A stretch of DNA of 38,050 bases from Arthrobacter sp. ov118 (lineage in GTDB: Bacteria > Actinomycetota > Actinomycetes > Actinomycetales > Micrococcaceae), in assembly GCF_900116495.1 (NCBI RefSeq), contig NZ_FPAY01000002.1, forward strand, positions 434,372 to 472,421. The letters run 5' to 3'. Below are positions 23,913 through 32,956 of the stretch, in pieces. The notes beneath the pieces are model-generated. The model ran no database searches, was not told where the DNA came from, and worked only from the letters and a program-made list of their open reading frames with translations. Numbering within the stretch: position 1 is the first letter of the stretch; each line of letters begins with the position of its first letter. The position numbers were made by a program, and so were the translations under genes.

Positions 23913-23969
23913 GTGCGCGCAGAACTCCTTCTCCTTAGCTGCCGCGGCGAGGCCACAGACGCGATCTAG
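23913..23969 (+). CDS. leuA leader peptide with four consecutive leucine codons
   Basis: GTG at 23913 opens 18 codons reading MRAELLLLSCRGEATDAI and then TAG at 23967-23969. The leucine codons are CTC CTT CTC CTT at 23925-23936. Such a run just before leuA, the first committed enzyme of leucine synthesis, is the signature of an attenuation leader: slow decoding under leucine shortage changes folding of the RNA downstream. It lies 80 bases before the leuA ATG. No separate ribosome site is available, consistent with leaderless translation. The frame could be read further upstream, but the -10 element fixes this start. Confidence 0.75.
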   Translation: MRAELLLLSCRGEATDAI

Positions 23970-24049
23970 CGCAAGGCCCACCCTCGCTGCGGAGTTTGTG
24001 TTGCCCGGCCACCCTTTCACCAAGAATCAAAGAAAAGGCCCCGATAGTA
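23942..24049 (+). promoter_or_regulatory. leuA: leuA attenuator region
   Basis: An 11-bp stem (23942-23952 ccgcggcgagg with 23982-23992 cctcgctgcgg, one G-U pair) spans the leader stop codon. It is followed by the U-rich agtttgtgtt, so it resembles an intrinsic terminator with a large loop. Its 5' arm begins five bases after the last leucine codon, where a stalled ribosome would cover it. A second possible pairing, ccttt 24013-24017 with aaagg 24034-24038, would hide the leuA ribosome site. Pairings were found by eye. Confidence 0.6.
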
Positions 24050-25789
24050 ATGCAAAACGCACAGAAGCCCTCAGGAATGCCGGTCCACCGTTACATCCCG
24101 TTCCAGGACCAGATCACCGTTGAACTGCCGGACCGGACCTGGCCTGACAAGGTCATCACCAAGGCGCCGCGCTGGTGCGCTGTTGACCTGCGCGACGGCA
24201 ACCAGGCCCTGATTGATCCCATGAGCCCGGCTCGCAAACTGAAAATGTTCGACCTGCTGGTCCGGATGGGCTACAAGGAGATCGAGGTCGGCTTCCCCTC
24301 GGCATCGCAGACCGACTTCGACTTCGTCCGTCAGCTGATCGAGGGCAACCACATCCCCGACGACGTGACCATCCAGGTGCTGACCCAGGCCCGTGAACAC
24401 CTGATCGAGCGGACCTACGAGTCCCTGGTCGGCGCGAAGCAGGCGATTGTTCATCTCTACAACTCCACGTCGGTGCTGCAGCGCCGCGTGGTCTTCAACC
24501 AGGACGAAGACGGCATCCTGGACATCGCCCTCCAGGGTGCCCGGCTGTGCAAGAAGTACGAAGAGACCCTCGTCGACACGCACGTCACCTACGAGTACTC
24601 GCCCGAGTCCTTCACCGGAACCGAGCTGGAATACGCGATCCGCGTGTGCAACGCCATCGCCGACGTCTTCGAGGCCTCGGCCGACCGGCAGGTCATCATC
24701 AACCTGCCCGCCACGGTCGAAATGGCCACCCCCAATGTCTACGCCGACTCCATCGAGTGGATGAGCCGGAACCTGCACCCCCGCGAGGGCATCATCCTGT
24801 CCCTGCACCCGCACAACGACCGCGGCACCGGCGTCGCCGCCGCCGAGCTGGGCTACCTGGCCGGCGCGGACCGGATTGAGGGCTGCCTGTTCGGCAACGG
24901 CGAGCGGACCGGCAACGTGGACCTGGTGACCCTGGGCCTGAACATGTTCGTCCAGGGCATCGACCCGATGATCGATTTTTCCGATATCGATGAAATCCGC
25001 CGCACCGTGGAATACTGCAACCAGCTCCCGGTCGCCGAGCGGGCACCCTACGGCGGAGACCTCGTCTTCACCGCGTTCTCCGGCTCGCACCAGGATGCCA
25101 TCAAGAAGGGTCTGGAAGCCCTCGAAAAGGACGCCGCCGCCGAGGGCAAGGACGTCGCCGACTACACCTGGCAGGTTCCGTACCTGCCGGTTGACCCCAA
25201 GGACCTCGGCCGCAGCTACGAGGCGGTCATCCGGGTCAACTCGCAGTCCGGCAAGGGCGGCGTCGCCTACCTGCTCAAGAACGAGCACAGCCTGGACCTG
25301 CCGCGCCGCGCCCAGATCGAGTTCTCCGGCGTCATCCAGAAGCAGACCGACACGGTGGGCGGGGAAGTCAGCGGCCCGCAGTTGTGGCAGGTCTTCCAGG
25401 ACGAATACCTGCCCTCCGGTTCCGCCGACACCCAGTGGGGACGCTACGCGCTCGGCTCGATCAGCACAGAGACCGACGAGGACGGCGACATGACCCTGAC
25501 CGCCGCACTGAAGATCGACGGCACCCAGGTCCGCCGCACCGGAACCGGCAACGGCCCCATCGCTGCCCTGCTGAGCATCCTGCGCGAGGACGGCGTCGAC
25601 GTCCGGGTCCTGGACTACAGCGAACACGCCCTCTCGGAGGGCGGCAGCGCCCTGGCCGCCGCCTACGTCGAATGCGCCGTGGGCGAGCGCGTGCTCTGGG
25701 GCGTGGGGATCGATGCTAACACCAGCACGTCCGCCCTCAAGGCCGTGATCTCGGCCGTGAACCGTGCCGTCCGGGACGCCCGCGCCTGA
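24050..25789 (+). CDS. leuA: 2-isopropylmalate synthase
   Basis: The 579-residue enzyme condenses acetyl-CoA with 2-oxoisovalerate, the first step of leucine synthesis. The catalytic TIM barrel (about 35-310) shows WCAVDLRDGNQALIDPM, EVGFPSASQTDFDFVR, the metal-binding LHPHNDRGTG and GCLFGNGERTGNVDL. A linker follows, then the C-terminal LeuA regulatory domain (about 440-575) that confers feedback inhibition by leucine in the family. Length and the long form match the actinobacterial LeuA2 type. The ATG at 24050 is preceded by AAAAGG at slightly long spacing; the frame is open to 23996. It is controlled by the leader described above and ends in a strong terminator. Confidence 0.97.
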   Translation: MQNAQKPSGMPVHRYIPFQDQITVELPDRTWPDKVITKAPRWCAVDLRDGNQALIDPMSPARKLKMFDLLVRMGYKEIEVGFPSASQTDFDFVRQLIEGNHIPDDVTIQVLTQAREHLIERTYESLVGAKQAIVHLYNSTSVLQRRVVFNQDEDGILDIALQGARLCKKYEETLVDTHVTYEYSPESFTGTELEYAIRVCNAIADVFEASADRQVIINLPATVEMATPNVYADSIEWMSRNLHPREGIILSLHPHNDRGTGVAAAELGYLAGADRIEGCLFGNGERTGNVDLVTLGLNMFVQGIDPMIDFSDIDEIRRTVEYCNQLPVAERAPYGGDLVFTAFSGSHQDAIKKGLEALEKDAAAEGKDVADYTWQVPYLPVDPKDLGRSYEAVIRVNSQSGKGGVAYLLKNEHSLDLPRRAQIEFSGVIQKQTDTVGGEVSGPQLWQVFQDEYLPSGSADTQWGRYALGSISTETDEDGDMTLTAALKIDGTQVRRTGTGNGPIAALLSILREDGVDVRVLDYSEHALSEGGSALAAAYVECAVGERVLWGVGIDANTSTSALKAVISAVNRAVRDARA

Positions 25790-25822
25790 TCCGTCCGCTG
25801 GCACTGCAGCCACGCAAGGCCG

Positions 25823-25920
25823 TGCAGTAAACCATGCAGTAAATCCTGCAGTAAACACTGCGCCGCCGGAACCAGCCGGCGGCGCAGTGTTTTAGCGCAG
25901 TGTTTTTGGCGCAGTGTTTT
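25823..25920. repeat. Short tandem repeats flanking the leuA terminator
   Basis: Before the hairpin, tgcagtaaa occurs three times at 25823, 25835 and 25847 (12-bp period). After it, gcgcagtgtttt occurs at 25882, 25895 and 25909 (13-14 bp period), where the first copy is the 3' arm of the hairpin with its T-tract. The terminator thus appears embedded in duplicated copies of its own arms. Confidence 0.85.
25853..25895 (+). terminator. leuA: Strong terminator after leuA
   Basis: A 17-bp perfect stem (25853-25869 with 25876-25892) with a 6-base loop closes 63 bases after the leuA stop, and its last bases form the tract TTTT. Two further T-tracts at 25902-25907 and 25917-25920 follow. It separates leuA from recO. 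Confidence 0.9.
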
Positions 25921-25991
25921 CGCTTCAGCCCTGTCTCGGCGCACGGCGTTGCCCATGCCATGTTTCCACGAAGACAGTGCGAAGATTAACT

Positions 25992-26744
25992 GTGGTCCAA
26001 CAATCCTTTGCTGCGCGCGCCTACCGCGATGACGCCGTCGTACTGCGCACCCATAAGCTGGGTGAGGCGGACCGGATCATCACGCTGCTGACCAAGCACC
26101 ACGGCCAGGTCCGTGCCGTGGCCAAGGGCGTCCGCCGCACCAGCAGCCGTTTCGGCGCCAGGCTGGAGCCGTTCATGGTGGCCGATCTCCAGCTGATTTC
26201 CGGGCGCACCCTGGACGTCGTTACCCAGGCCGTGGCCAAGGGTGCCTACGGCGGCAGGATCGCCGCGGACTACGGCCGGTACACCGTCGCCGCGGCCATG
26301 ACCGAGACGGCGGAGAAGCTGACCGACGTCGACGGCGAGGCCGGAACCGCCCAGTACAACCTGCTGGTCGGGGCGCTGGCATCCCTGAGCCGCGGCGACC
26401 ACGCACCCGAACTCATCCTCGATTCCTATCTGCTGCGCGCCCTCGCGACCGGCGGCTGGGCCCCCAGTTTCACCGCCTGCGCCAGATGCGGCGCGACCGG
26501 CCCGCACACCGCGTTTTCCGCGCCGCTCGGCGGCATGGTCTGCCCCGAATGCCGGCCCCCGGGTTCTCCGGCGCCGGCCGCGGAAACGGTGCTCCTGCTC
26601 GGTGCCCTGCTCACCGGGAACTGGACGACGGCGGACGCCTCGGAATCCGTGCACCGCCGGGAGGCAGCCGGCCTGGTGGCCAGCTATCTCCAGTGGCACC
26701 TGGAGCGAGTCCTGAAATCCCTCAAACATGTGGAGCGAACGTAA
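25992..26744 (+). CDS. recO: DNA repair protein RecO
   Basis: The 250-residue protein has the N-terminal OB fold of RecO (RAYRDDAVVLRTHKLGEADRI in parts, VRAVAKGVRRTSSRFGARLEP), a helical core (residues about 85-155), and a C-terminal zinc site with CARC and CPEC (about 162 and 184). RecO loads RecA onto SSB-coated DNA with RecF and RecR. I choose GTG at 25992, where conserved sequence begins; the frame is open to 25914. uppS starts two bases after its stop, so they share a transcript. Confidence 0.95.
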   Translation: MVQQSFAARAYRDDAVVLRTHKLGEADRIITLLTKHHGQVRAVAKGVRRTSSRFGARLEPFMVADLQLISGRTLDVVTQAVAKGAYGGRIAADYGRYTVAAAMTETAEKLTDVDGEAGTAQYNLLVGALASLSRGDHAPELILDSYLLRALATGGWAPSFTACARCGATGPHTAFSAPLGGMVCPECRPPGSPAPAAETVLLLGALLTGNWTTADASESVHRREAAGLVASYLQWHLERVLKSLKHVERT

Positions 26745-26746
26745 AA

Positions 26747-27616
26747 GTGGCATTGGGAAGAAGCTTGGGAAGGAACCTGGACAAAAGCCAGGCAAAACAG
26801 GGCAACGGCCGGCACCGGACCGCCCCGGTGGTGGCGCCCTACCCGCACCCGTCCGGCGCCGTACCGCCCGCCATTCCCGCGGAGCTTATTCCCCGGCACG
26901 TAGCAATCGTGATGGACGGCAACGGCCGCTGGGCAAACCAGCGCGGCCTGCCGCGGATCGAGGGGCACAAAGCGGGCGAGCCTGCCCTGCTGGACGTCAT
27001 GGCCGGCGCGATTGAGCTGGGGATCGAGCACGTCAGCGTGTATGCCTTCTCCACCGAGAACTGGCGACGGTCCCCGGAGGAGGTGCGCTTCCTGATGGGA
27101 TTCAACAAGGACGTGCTGCGCCGCCAGCGGAACCAGCTCGATGACTGGGGGGTCCGCATCCGCTGGTCCGGAAGGCGCCCTAAACTGTGGGGCTCAGTCA
27201 TCCGTGAGCTTGAAGAAGCCGAGGACTACACCCGGGGCAACAGCACCTGCACCCTGAACATGTGCGTCAACTACGGCGGCCGGGCCGAGATCGCCGACGC
27301 CGTCTCCGCAATCGCGGAGGAAGTGGCCAAAGGCCGGCTCAAGCCGGGGGCCATCACCGAACGGACCATTCAGAAGTTCCTCGACGAGCCCGACCTGCCG
27401 GACGTTGACTTGTTCCTGCGCAGTTCCGGTGAACAGCGGCTCTCCAACTTCATGCTGTGGCAGTCGGCCTACGCCGAGTTCGTGTTCATGGATACCCTGT
27501 GGCCGGACGTGGACCGGCGGACGCTGTGGGACGCCGTGGAGATCTATGCGCAGCGGGACCGCCGGTACGGCGGGGCAGTGGATGCCGCTCCCGCCGCGGC
27601 CGGCCAGGAAGGCTAG
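26747..27616 (+). CDS. uppS: Isoprenyl transferase (undecaprenyl/decaprenyl diphosphate synthase)
   Basis: The 289-residue protein contains the cis-prenyltransferase signatures: VAIVMDGNGRWA with the catalytic aspartate near residue 56, SVYAFSTENWRRSPEEV, and DLFLRSSGEQRLSNFMLWQSAYAEFVF. It makes the C50/C55 lipid carrier for peptidoglycan and other wall polymers at the membrane. The GTG at 26747 is chosen because it follows the recO stop and has GGAG upstream; the frame is open earlier only as a shadow of recO. The first 45 residues are basic and variable. The recO-uppS order is typical of actinobacteria. Confidence 0.96.
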   Translation: MALGRSLGRNLDKSQAKQGNGRHRTAPVVAPYPHPSGAVPPAIPAELIPRHVAIVMDGNGRWANQRGLPRIEGHKAGEPALLDVMAGAIELGIEHVSVYAFSTENWRRSPEEVRFLMGFNKDVLRRQRNQLDDWGVRIRWSGRRPKLWGSVIRELEEAEDYTRGNSTCTLNMCVNYGGRAEIADAVSAIAEEVAKGRLKPGAITERTIQKFLDEPDLPDVDLFLRSSGEQRLSNFMLWQSAYAEFVFMDTLWPDVDRRTLWDAVEIYAQRDRRYGGAVDAAPAAAGQEG

Positions 27617-27648
27617 GCGGACTCGCAGCCCCCGCCCGCCGCGGGCCT

Positions 27649-28677
27649 TCAATCGAACACGTAGCCCCTGATCCACCGGGCCAGCCGGGAGTAGGCGTCC
27701 GCACGGACCGCTGGCGCGGAGAGGAAGACGTCGTGCAGCGCGCCGTCAATGCGCTCCAGCGTCACGGTGCGGCCCAGGCTGAGGGCGCGCAGGGCGATCA
27801 TGTTCACGTCCAGGACCACATCAGTGCTGCGCATCGACTCCTTCCAGAACATCCCGTTGGCGCTGGCCCCTGAAATGAGCACGAGGACCGGCACGTCGAT
27901 ATTCAGGCCGCGGGCCACCTTCGCCTGGCCGCTGAGCACGGCACTGAGCCAGCCGGCACGGACAGGAAAGGCCTTCGGCGGACGGTAGGCGTCGTCCAGC
28001 GCCCATTCGCCCTCCGCGGCGCTACTGATGCTGCGCCAGTAGAAGGCGCGCTCCGGCAGCCGGATCACAGACTCGGGCCAGAACCGCGCGACCGGCTCCA
28101 CCATGGTCCGCGCCGCGCGGCGCAGGGCCGGGCTGCCATGGATTTCCAGCCATGGGCTGTCCAGCACCAGTTGCGAGATGACCCCCGGGTGCCGGTCGGC
28201 CCACAGCGCCGCGATCAGACCGCCGGTGGAATGGCCCATGAGCGTCAGCGGCGGCGCCTCGCCCGGCGGCCGGAGGGAGCCGATGATGCCGATCGCGGCA
28301 GTGATTTCGGCGTCGTAGTTGTCGAGGTCCGTGACGTAGCCGCCGTGGGTGCCCGGCCGCAGGCTGCGGCCATGGTTGTGCATGTCCAGGGCGAAGAACT
28401 CAAAGCCCGTGCCGGTCCAGAACTCCGCGAGTTCCTCGTTGAAGAAGTAGTCACTCCAGCCGTGAAGGAACAGGACTGCCCGCGCCGGCGGCGCGGCGGC
28501 TGCCAGGGTTTCAGACAGCCCCTCCTGTGCGGGATTCGCCGGAGCCGCGGCCGCTCCCGCAGGAGCCGGGGGAGCGTGGCGCACCAGGGTGGCAGTGCGC
28601 AGCACGCCGTCCGGGCCGGTCGCCTCGAACGTGCAGGCCTGGAAATCATCGCCCAGGATGTCGGTCCGCCACTGCAT
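27649..28677 (-). CDS. Alpha/beta hydrolase (serine aminopeptidase S33-like)
   Basis: This 342-residue protein has an alpha/beta hydrolase core with AVLFLHGWSDYFFN (oxyanion region), FFALDMHNHGRS, the nucleophile elbow LMGHSTGG (Ser near 150), a cap region, and a C-terminal GALHDVF holding the probable catalytic histidine. The pattern resembles monoacylglycerol-lipase-like Hydrolase_4 proteins. The substrate is unknown. There is no signal peptide, so it is probably cytoplasmic. It converges on uppS with a 32-base gap and is divergent from pyrD. Confidence 0.87.
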   Translation of the reverse strand: MQWRTDILGDDFQACTFEATGPDGVLRTATLVRHAPPAPAGAAAAPANPAQEGLSETLAAAAPPARAVLFLHGWSDYFFNEELAEFWTGTGFEFFALDMHNHGRSLRPGTHGGYVTDLDNYDAEITAAIGIIGSLRPPGEAPPLTLMGHSTGGLIAALWADRHPGVISQLVLDSPWLEIHGSPALRRAARTMVEPVARFWPESVIRLPERAFYWRSISSAAEGEWALDDAYRPPKAFPVRAGWLSAVLSGQAKVARGLNIDVPVLVLISGASANGMFWKESMRSTDVVLDVNMIALRALSLGRTVTLERIDGALHDVFLSAPAVRADAYSRLARWIRGYVFD

Positions 28678-28874
28678 CGACTTTCCCTCCCGCGCTCCTG
28701 TCGATGGCCTTGGGCTTCATGCTAACCCTCCCGGGATACCCCTGCCGCCGGGTCCGGGGCGTACCGCGCCCGGACGCGGCGGCAGTCACCCATACCGCAG
28801 CTACAACTGCCGTCACAACCGGCGTGTGCCCGCGCGGGTTTGGTCAGGACGGCCCGAACCGGAAAACTAGTGGC

Positions 28875-29948
<1,074 letters not shown>

Positions 29949-29985
29949 GCGACCATAGGCAAAAGAGCCTCAAGCGCCTCAAGGC

Positions 29986-30018
29986 GAAGCCCCCGGCAGT
30001 AAAACTGCCGGGGGCTTC
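29986..30018. terminator. Terminator hairpin between pyrD and the DUF3043 gene
   Basis: A perfect 15-bp stem (29986-30000 with 30004-30018, arms gaagcccccggcagt and actgccgggggcttc) with an AAA loop lies between two convergent genes. It lacks a T-tract on either side. Confidence 0.75.
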
Positions 30019-30056
30019 ATGACTTCCGGGATCGGAAGAATCCTGGGGACAACTAA

Positions 30057-30656
30057 TCAGGCGGGGAATTCCCCGCGGTTGACCTGCGGCTTGGGAAGGC
30101 GCAGGCGGCGGAACTGGAGCGAGCGCATGGAGCCGTACCAGACGGTACCGCTCTCGACCTGTCCGAATTTCTCGGCGAGCCGCTTCTTGAGCTTGCGGGA
30201 AAGGATAAAGACGTCGACGAAGACCGCCAGGAACATGACCCAGAAAGCACCCAGAACGTAGATCATCTGCTGGCTGGAGGCTGGCACGAGCAGCGAGATG
30301 ATCACGAACACCAGCGCCCCAAACATGAGGTACTCGCCCAGGCTGAAGCGGGCATCGACGTAGTCGCGGGCGAAACGCTTCTGCGGACCCTTGTCGCGCA
30401 CCGGCAGGAACTTCTCGTCACCGCTGTCCATGGCCTGCCGCATTTTGACCCGCTGCTCCGCGACCGCGGCGCGCTCAGCCGCCTTGGAGGCCTTGCGGTC
30501 CTCCGGCACAAGCGGCCGCTTGCGGGCCGCTTCCTGGGCGCTGCGCTTGGGCGTGGGCGCGCCCTTGCCGCTCACGGCGCCGCGGGCTGCTGCCTCGGCC
30601 ACCTGTTGGTCAACTACATCCTGCGCCGCTGGCGCTTCCTTTTTACGTCCGAACAC
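30057..30656 (-). CDS. DUF3043 family membrane protein
   Basis: The 199-residue protein starts at GTG 30656 (MFGRKKEAPAAQDVV). It has a long charged N-terminal part (to about 105, with TPKRSAQEAARKRPLVPEDRK and FLPVRDKGPQKRFARDYVDAR), two membrane helices (about 112-130 and 135-155) and a basic C-terminus (YGSMRSLQFRRLRLPKPQ). The RDKGP and RFARDYVDAR elements fit the actinobacterial DUF3043 family, of unknown function. A TATTCT -10 ends six bases before the GTG, so the mRNA is probably leaderless; upstream open frame is then not translated. Confidence 0.87.
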   Translation of the reverse strand: MFGRKKEAPAAQDVVDQQVAEAAARGAVSGKGAPTPKRSAQEAARKRPLVPEDRKASKAAERAAVAEQRVKMRQAMDSGDEKFLPVRDKGPQKRFARDYVDARFSLGEYLMFGALVFVIISLLVPASSQQMIYVLGAFWVMFLAVFVDVFILSRKLKKRLAEKFGQVESGTVWYGSMRSLQFRRLRLPKPQVNRGEFPA

Positions 30657-30662
30657 ACCTAA

Positions 30663-30668
30663 AGAATA
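30663..30668 (-). promoter_or_regulatory. -10 element giving a leaderless DUF3043 mRNA
   Basis: The minus strand reads TATTCT at 30663-30668, followed by six bases and then the GTG start. There is no ribosome site. The spacing is that of leaderless actinobacterial transcripts. Confidence 0.5.
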
Positions 30669-30727
30669 CCCCGCACGGACGGGCACGAGACCCGGCCCAC
30701 ATGGCGCCGCCCGGGCCCTGATGCTGT

Positions 30728-30755
30728 TTGTCGTGACGGAGCACACGGGTAGTGT
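30728..30755 (+). promoter_or_regulatory. Promoter of the M20 peptidase gene (leaderless)
   Basis: TTGTCG (30728-30733), a 16-base spacer and TAGTGT (30750-30755) form a plausible -35/-10 pair. The -10 ends seven bases before the ATG at 30763, and no ribosome site lies between, so translation is probably leaderless. Confidence 0.5.
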
Positions 30756-30762
30756 TCTGCGC

Positions 30763-32193
30763 ATGACTTCATCAACCGCGGGGATCCCGCAGACTGCCAT
30801 GGACCACGCCGGCACCATCGATGCCGAGGCCCTCCGCCAGGCCGTAACTGAATCGTTCGACGAAACGATCAGCCAGTTGACGGACCTGGTCGCCATTCCG
30901 GGCATCGCCTGGCCAAGCTTTGACCCGGCCCCGCTGGACCGGAGCGCCGACGCCGTCGCCGGCCTCGTGCGGGCCGGCGGCTTCGACGATGTCCGGATCC
31001 TCCGCTGCGACAAGGAGGACGGGACGCCCGGCGGTCCCGCCGTCGTCGCCCGCCGTTCGGCCGCCGAGGGCAAGCCCACGGTCCTGCTCTACGCCCACCA
31101 CGACGTCCAGCCCACCGGCGACCTGTCGCTGTGGGAAACCGACCCCTTCACCGCCGTCGAACGGAACGGGCGGCTGTTCGGACGCGGCGCCGCAGACGAC
31201 AAAGCCGGCATCCTGGCCCATATCGCCGCTTACTCAGCGGTGACGCGCGTACTCGGAGACCAGCTCGGCCTGGGCGTGACGTTCTTCTTCGAAGGTGAGG
31301 AAGAAGCCGGGTCGCCCACGTTCCGGCGCTTCCTTGAGACCCACCGCGAACTGCTCCGTGCGGATGTGATTGTCGTTGCCGACTCCAGCAACTGGAAGGT
31401 TGGCATTCCCGCCCTGACCACGAGCCTGCGCGGCCTGGTGGACGGCACCATCGAAGTTAAGGTCCTGGACCATGCGGTGCACTCGGGTATGTTCGGCGGC
31501 CCGGTGCTCGACGCGCCGACGCTGCTCGCCCGGCTGATCGCAACCCTTCACGACGCTGACGGCAGCGTCGCAATCGAGGGTCTCGTCAGCAGCGACGACG
31601 TGGCCGTGGACCTCACCGAAGCGGAGTACCGCGACGATGCCTCCGTGCTCGACGGCGTGAAGCTCGCCGGGACCGGAAGCATCGCCTCGCGCATGTGGAC
31701 CAAGCCCGCCCTGTCCATCATCGGCTTTGATGCCCCGGCCGTGGACGTGGCCTCCAACACCCTGCTCCCGCGCGCACGCGCCAAGTTCAGCCTGCGCCTG
31801 GCCCCCGGGCAGGATCCCACCGCCGCCATGGAGGCGGTGCGCAAGCACGTCGAAAAGAACGTGCCGTTCGGCGCGCAGGTGGTCTTCACGCCGGGGGAGA
31901 GCGGTAACCCGTTCCTGACTGACACCAGCTCCAAGGCGGCGTCCGTGGCCATGTGGGCCCTCGGCGAGGCCTGGGGCGTGCCGGCCGTTGAAATGGGGAT
32001 TGGTGGATCCATTCCGTTTATTGCGGACCTCACCGAGCTCTACCCCGACGTCCAAATCCTGGTGACCGGGGTCGAGGATCCGGATTCCCGCGCCCACAGC
32101 GCCAACGAATCGCTGCACCTGGGCGACTTCCGGAACGCGATCGTCGCCGAGGCCCTGCTGCTGGCGCGGCTGAACGCCGAAGGCGCCGTCTGA
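30763..32193 (+). CDS. M20 family metallopeptidase (dipeptidase)
   Basis: The 476-residue protein has the M20 di-zinc ligands in order: histidine in LLYAHHDVQP, aspartate in GRGAADDKAGI, the glutamate pair in FEGEEEAGSP, aspartate in VVADSSNW, and a late histidine in DSRAHSANESLHL. The dimerisation domain (about 230-350) contains DHAVHSGMFGG. Such enzymes cleave dipeptides or N-acyl amino acids in the cytoplasm. The ATG at 30763 matches the promoter above; open frame further up is not conserved-looking. It is divergent from the DUF3043 gene. Confidence 0.93.
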   Translation: MTSSTAGIPQTAMDHAGTIDAEALRQAVTESFDETISQLTDLVAIPGIAWPSFDPAPLDRSADAVAGLVRAGGFDDVRILRCDKEDGTPGGPAVVARRSAAEGKPTVLLYAHHDVQPTGDLSLWETDPFTAVERNGRLFGRGAADDKAGILAHIAAYSAVTRVLGDQLGLGVTFFFEGEEEAGSPTFRRFLETHRELLRADVIVVADSSNWKVGIPALTTSLRGLVDGTIEVKVLDHAVHSGMFGGPVLDAPTLLARLIATLHDADGSVAIEGLVSSDDVAVDLTEAEYRDDASVLDGVKLAGTGSIASRMWTKPALSIIGFDAPAVDVASNTLLPRARAKFSLRLAPGQDPTAAMEAVRKHVEKNVPFGAQVVFTPGESGNPFLTDTSSKAASVAMWALGEAWGVPAVEMGIGGSIPFIADLTELYPDVQILVTGVEDPDSRAHSANESLHLGDFRNAIVAEALLLARLNAEGAV

Positions 32194-32359
32194 CCTGTGC
32201 GGTCTGATTCGGGGAATACCGGTCCGTCCTTGGAGAGTTACGTCAGGAGTTAGAGCTACAAGGCTGCGCGAAGTAGCATGTAGCTATAGCCCATACCGTT
32301 TAAGTAGGGGCGGGCACCGTGCGAGCGGAGCCGCCACCACCGTTGCAAGAAGGTAGGCC

Positions 32360-32749
32360 ATGAGCACTACAACCAATGAAAACAGCGCCGACGCCACTGC
32401 CGTCGAGGCCGGCGAGCTGGCCACGCACGAGGTCATGCTGACCGACGTCGCGGCCGGCAAGGTCCGCAGCCTCCTCGAGCAGGAAGGCCGCACCGATCTG
32501 CGCCTCCGCGTTGCTGTGCAGCCTGGCGGTTGCTCCGGCTTGATCTACCAGCTCTACTTTGACGAGCGGTTGCTGGACGGAGACGCGGTGCGCGACTACG
32601 ACGGAGTGGAAGTCGTCGTCGACAAGATGAGCGTTCCTTACCTCAGTGGCGCCAGCATTGACTTCGAGGACACTATCGCCAAGCAGGGCTTCACCATCGA
32701 TAACCCGAATGCCGGCGGCTCCTGCGCCTGCGGGGATTCATTCCACTAG
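32360..32749 (+). CDS. erpA: A-type iron-sulfur cluster carrier/insertion protein
   Basis: The 129-residue protein has the HesB/IscA fold with the three conserved cysteines: Cys58 in QPGGCSG and Cys122 and Cys124 in GGSCACGDSFH. These hold a Fe-S cluster that is passed to apo-proteins. A 20-residue acidic N-terminal extension precedes the domain. The name erpA is by family resemblance; IscA/SufA-like naming is possible. The ATG follows AGAAGG. It sits just before ctaC, though a strong terminator separates them. Confidence 0.9.
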   Translation: MSTTTNENSADATAVEAGELATHEVMLTDVAAGKVRSLLEQEGRTDLRLRVAVQPGGCSGLIYQLYFDERLLDGDAVRDYDGVEVVVDKMSVPYLSGASIDFEDTIAKQGFTIDNPNAGGSCACGDSFH

Positions 32750-32756
32750 AACATTC

Positions 32757-32789
32757 CACTAAGGCCGGGCATTTTGCCCGGCCTTAGTG
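32757..32789. terminator. Terminator after the Fe-S carrier gene
   Basis: A 15-bp perfect stem (32757-32771 with 32775-32789, arms cactaaggccgggca and tgcccggccttagtg) with a TTT loop follows the stop by 8 bases. There is no T-tract after it. Confidence 0.75.
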
Positions 32790-32956
32790 CCGCGCGGGCC
32801 ATAACGAGCGGGACCGGCAAAAAGGTTCCGACCCACGGCGCGGACATGTGGGCGAAAACTCTCAGGGAGCGGTAAGCTCTACACCGAGTAGTAAAACTTT
32901 TCGTTTGCCCTGCCCGTCATTCGCGGGGCAACAGCAACAAGTAGGAAGGGCCGTCT

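Noticed and set aside
24071..25858. A 595-codon minus-strand frame opposite leuA
   Set aside because: It is a third-position-GC artefact; the plus-strand product has full catalytic motifs and the minus-strand one none.
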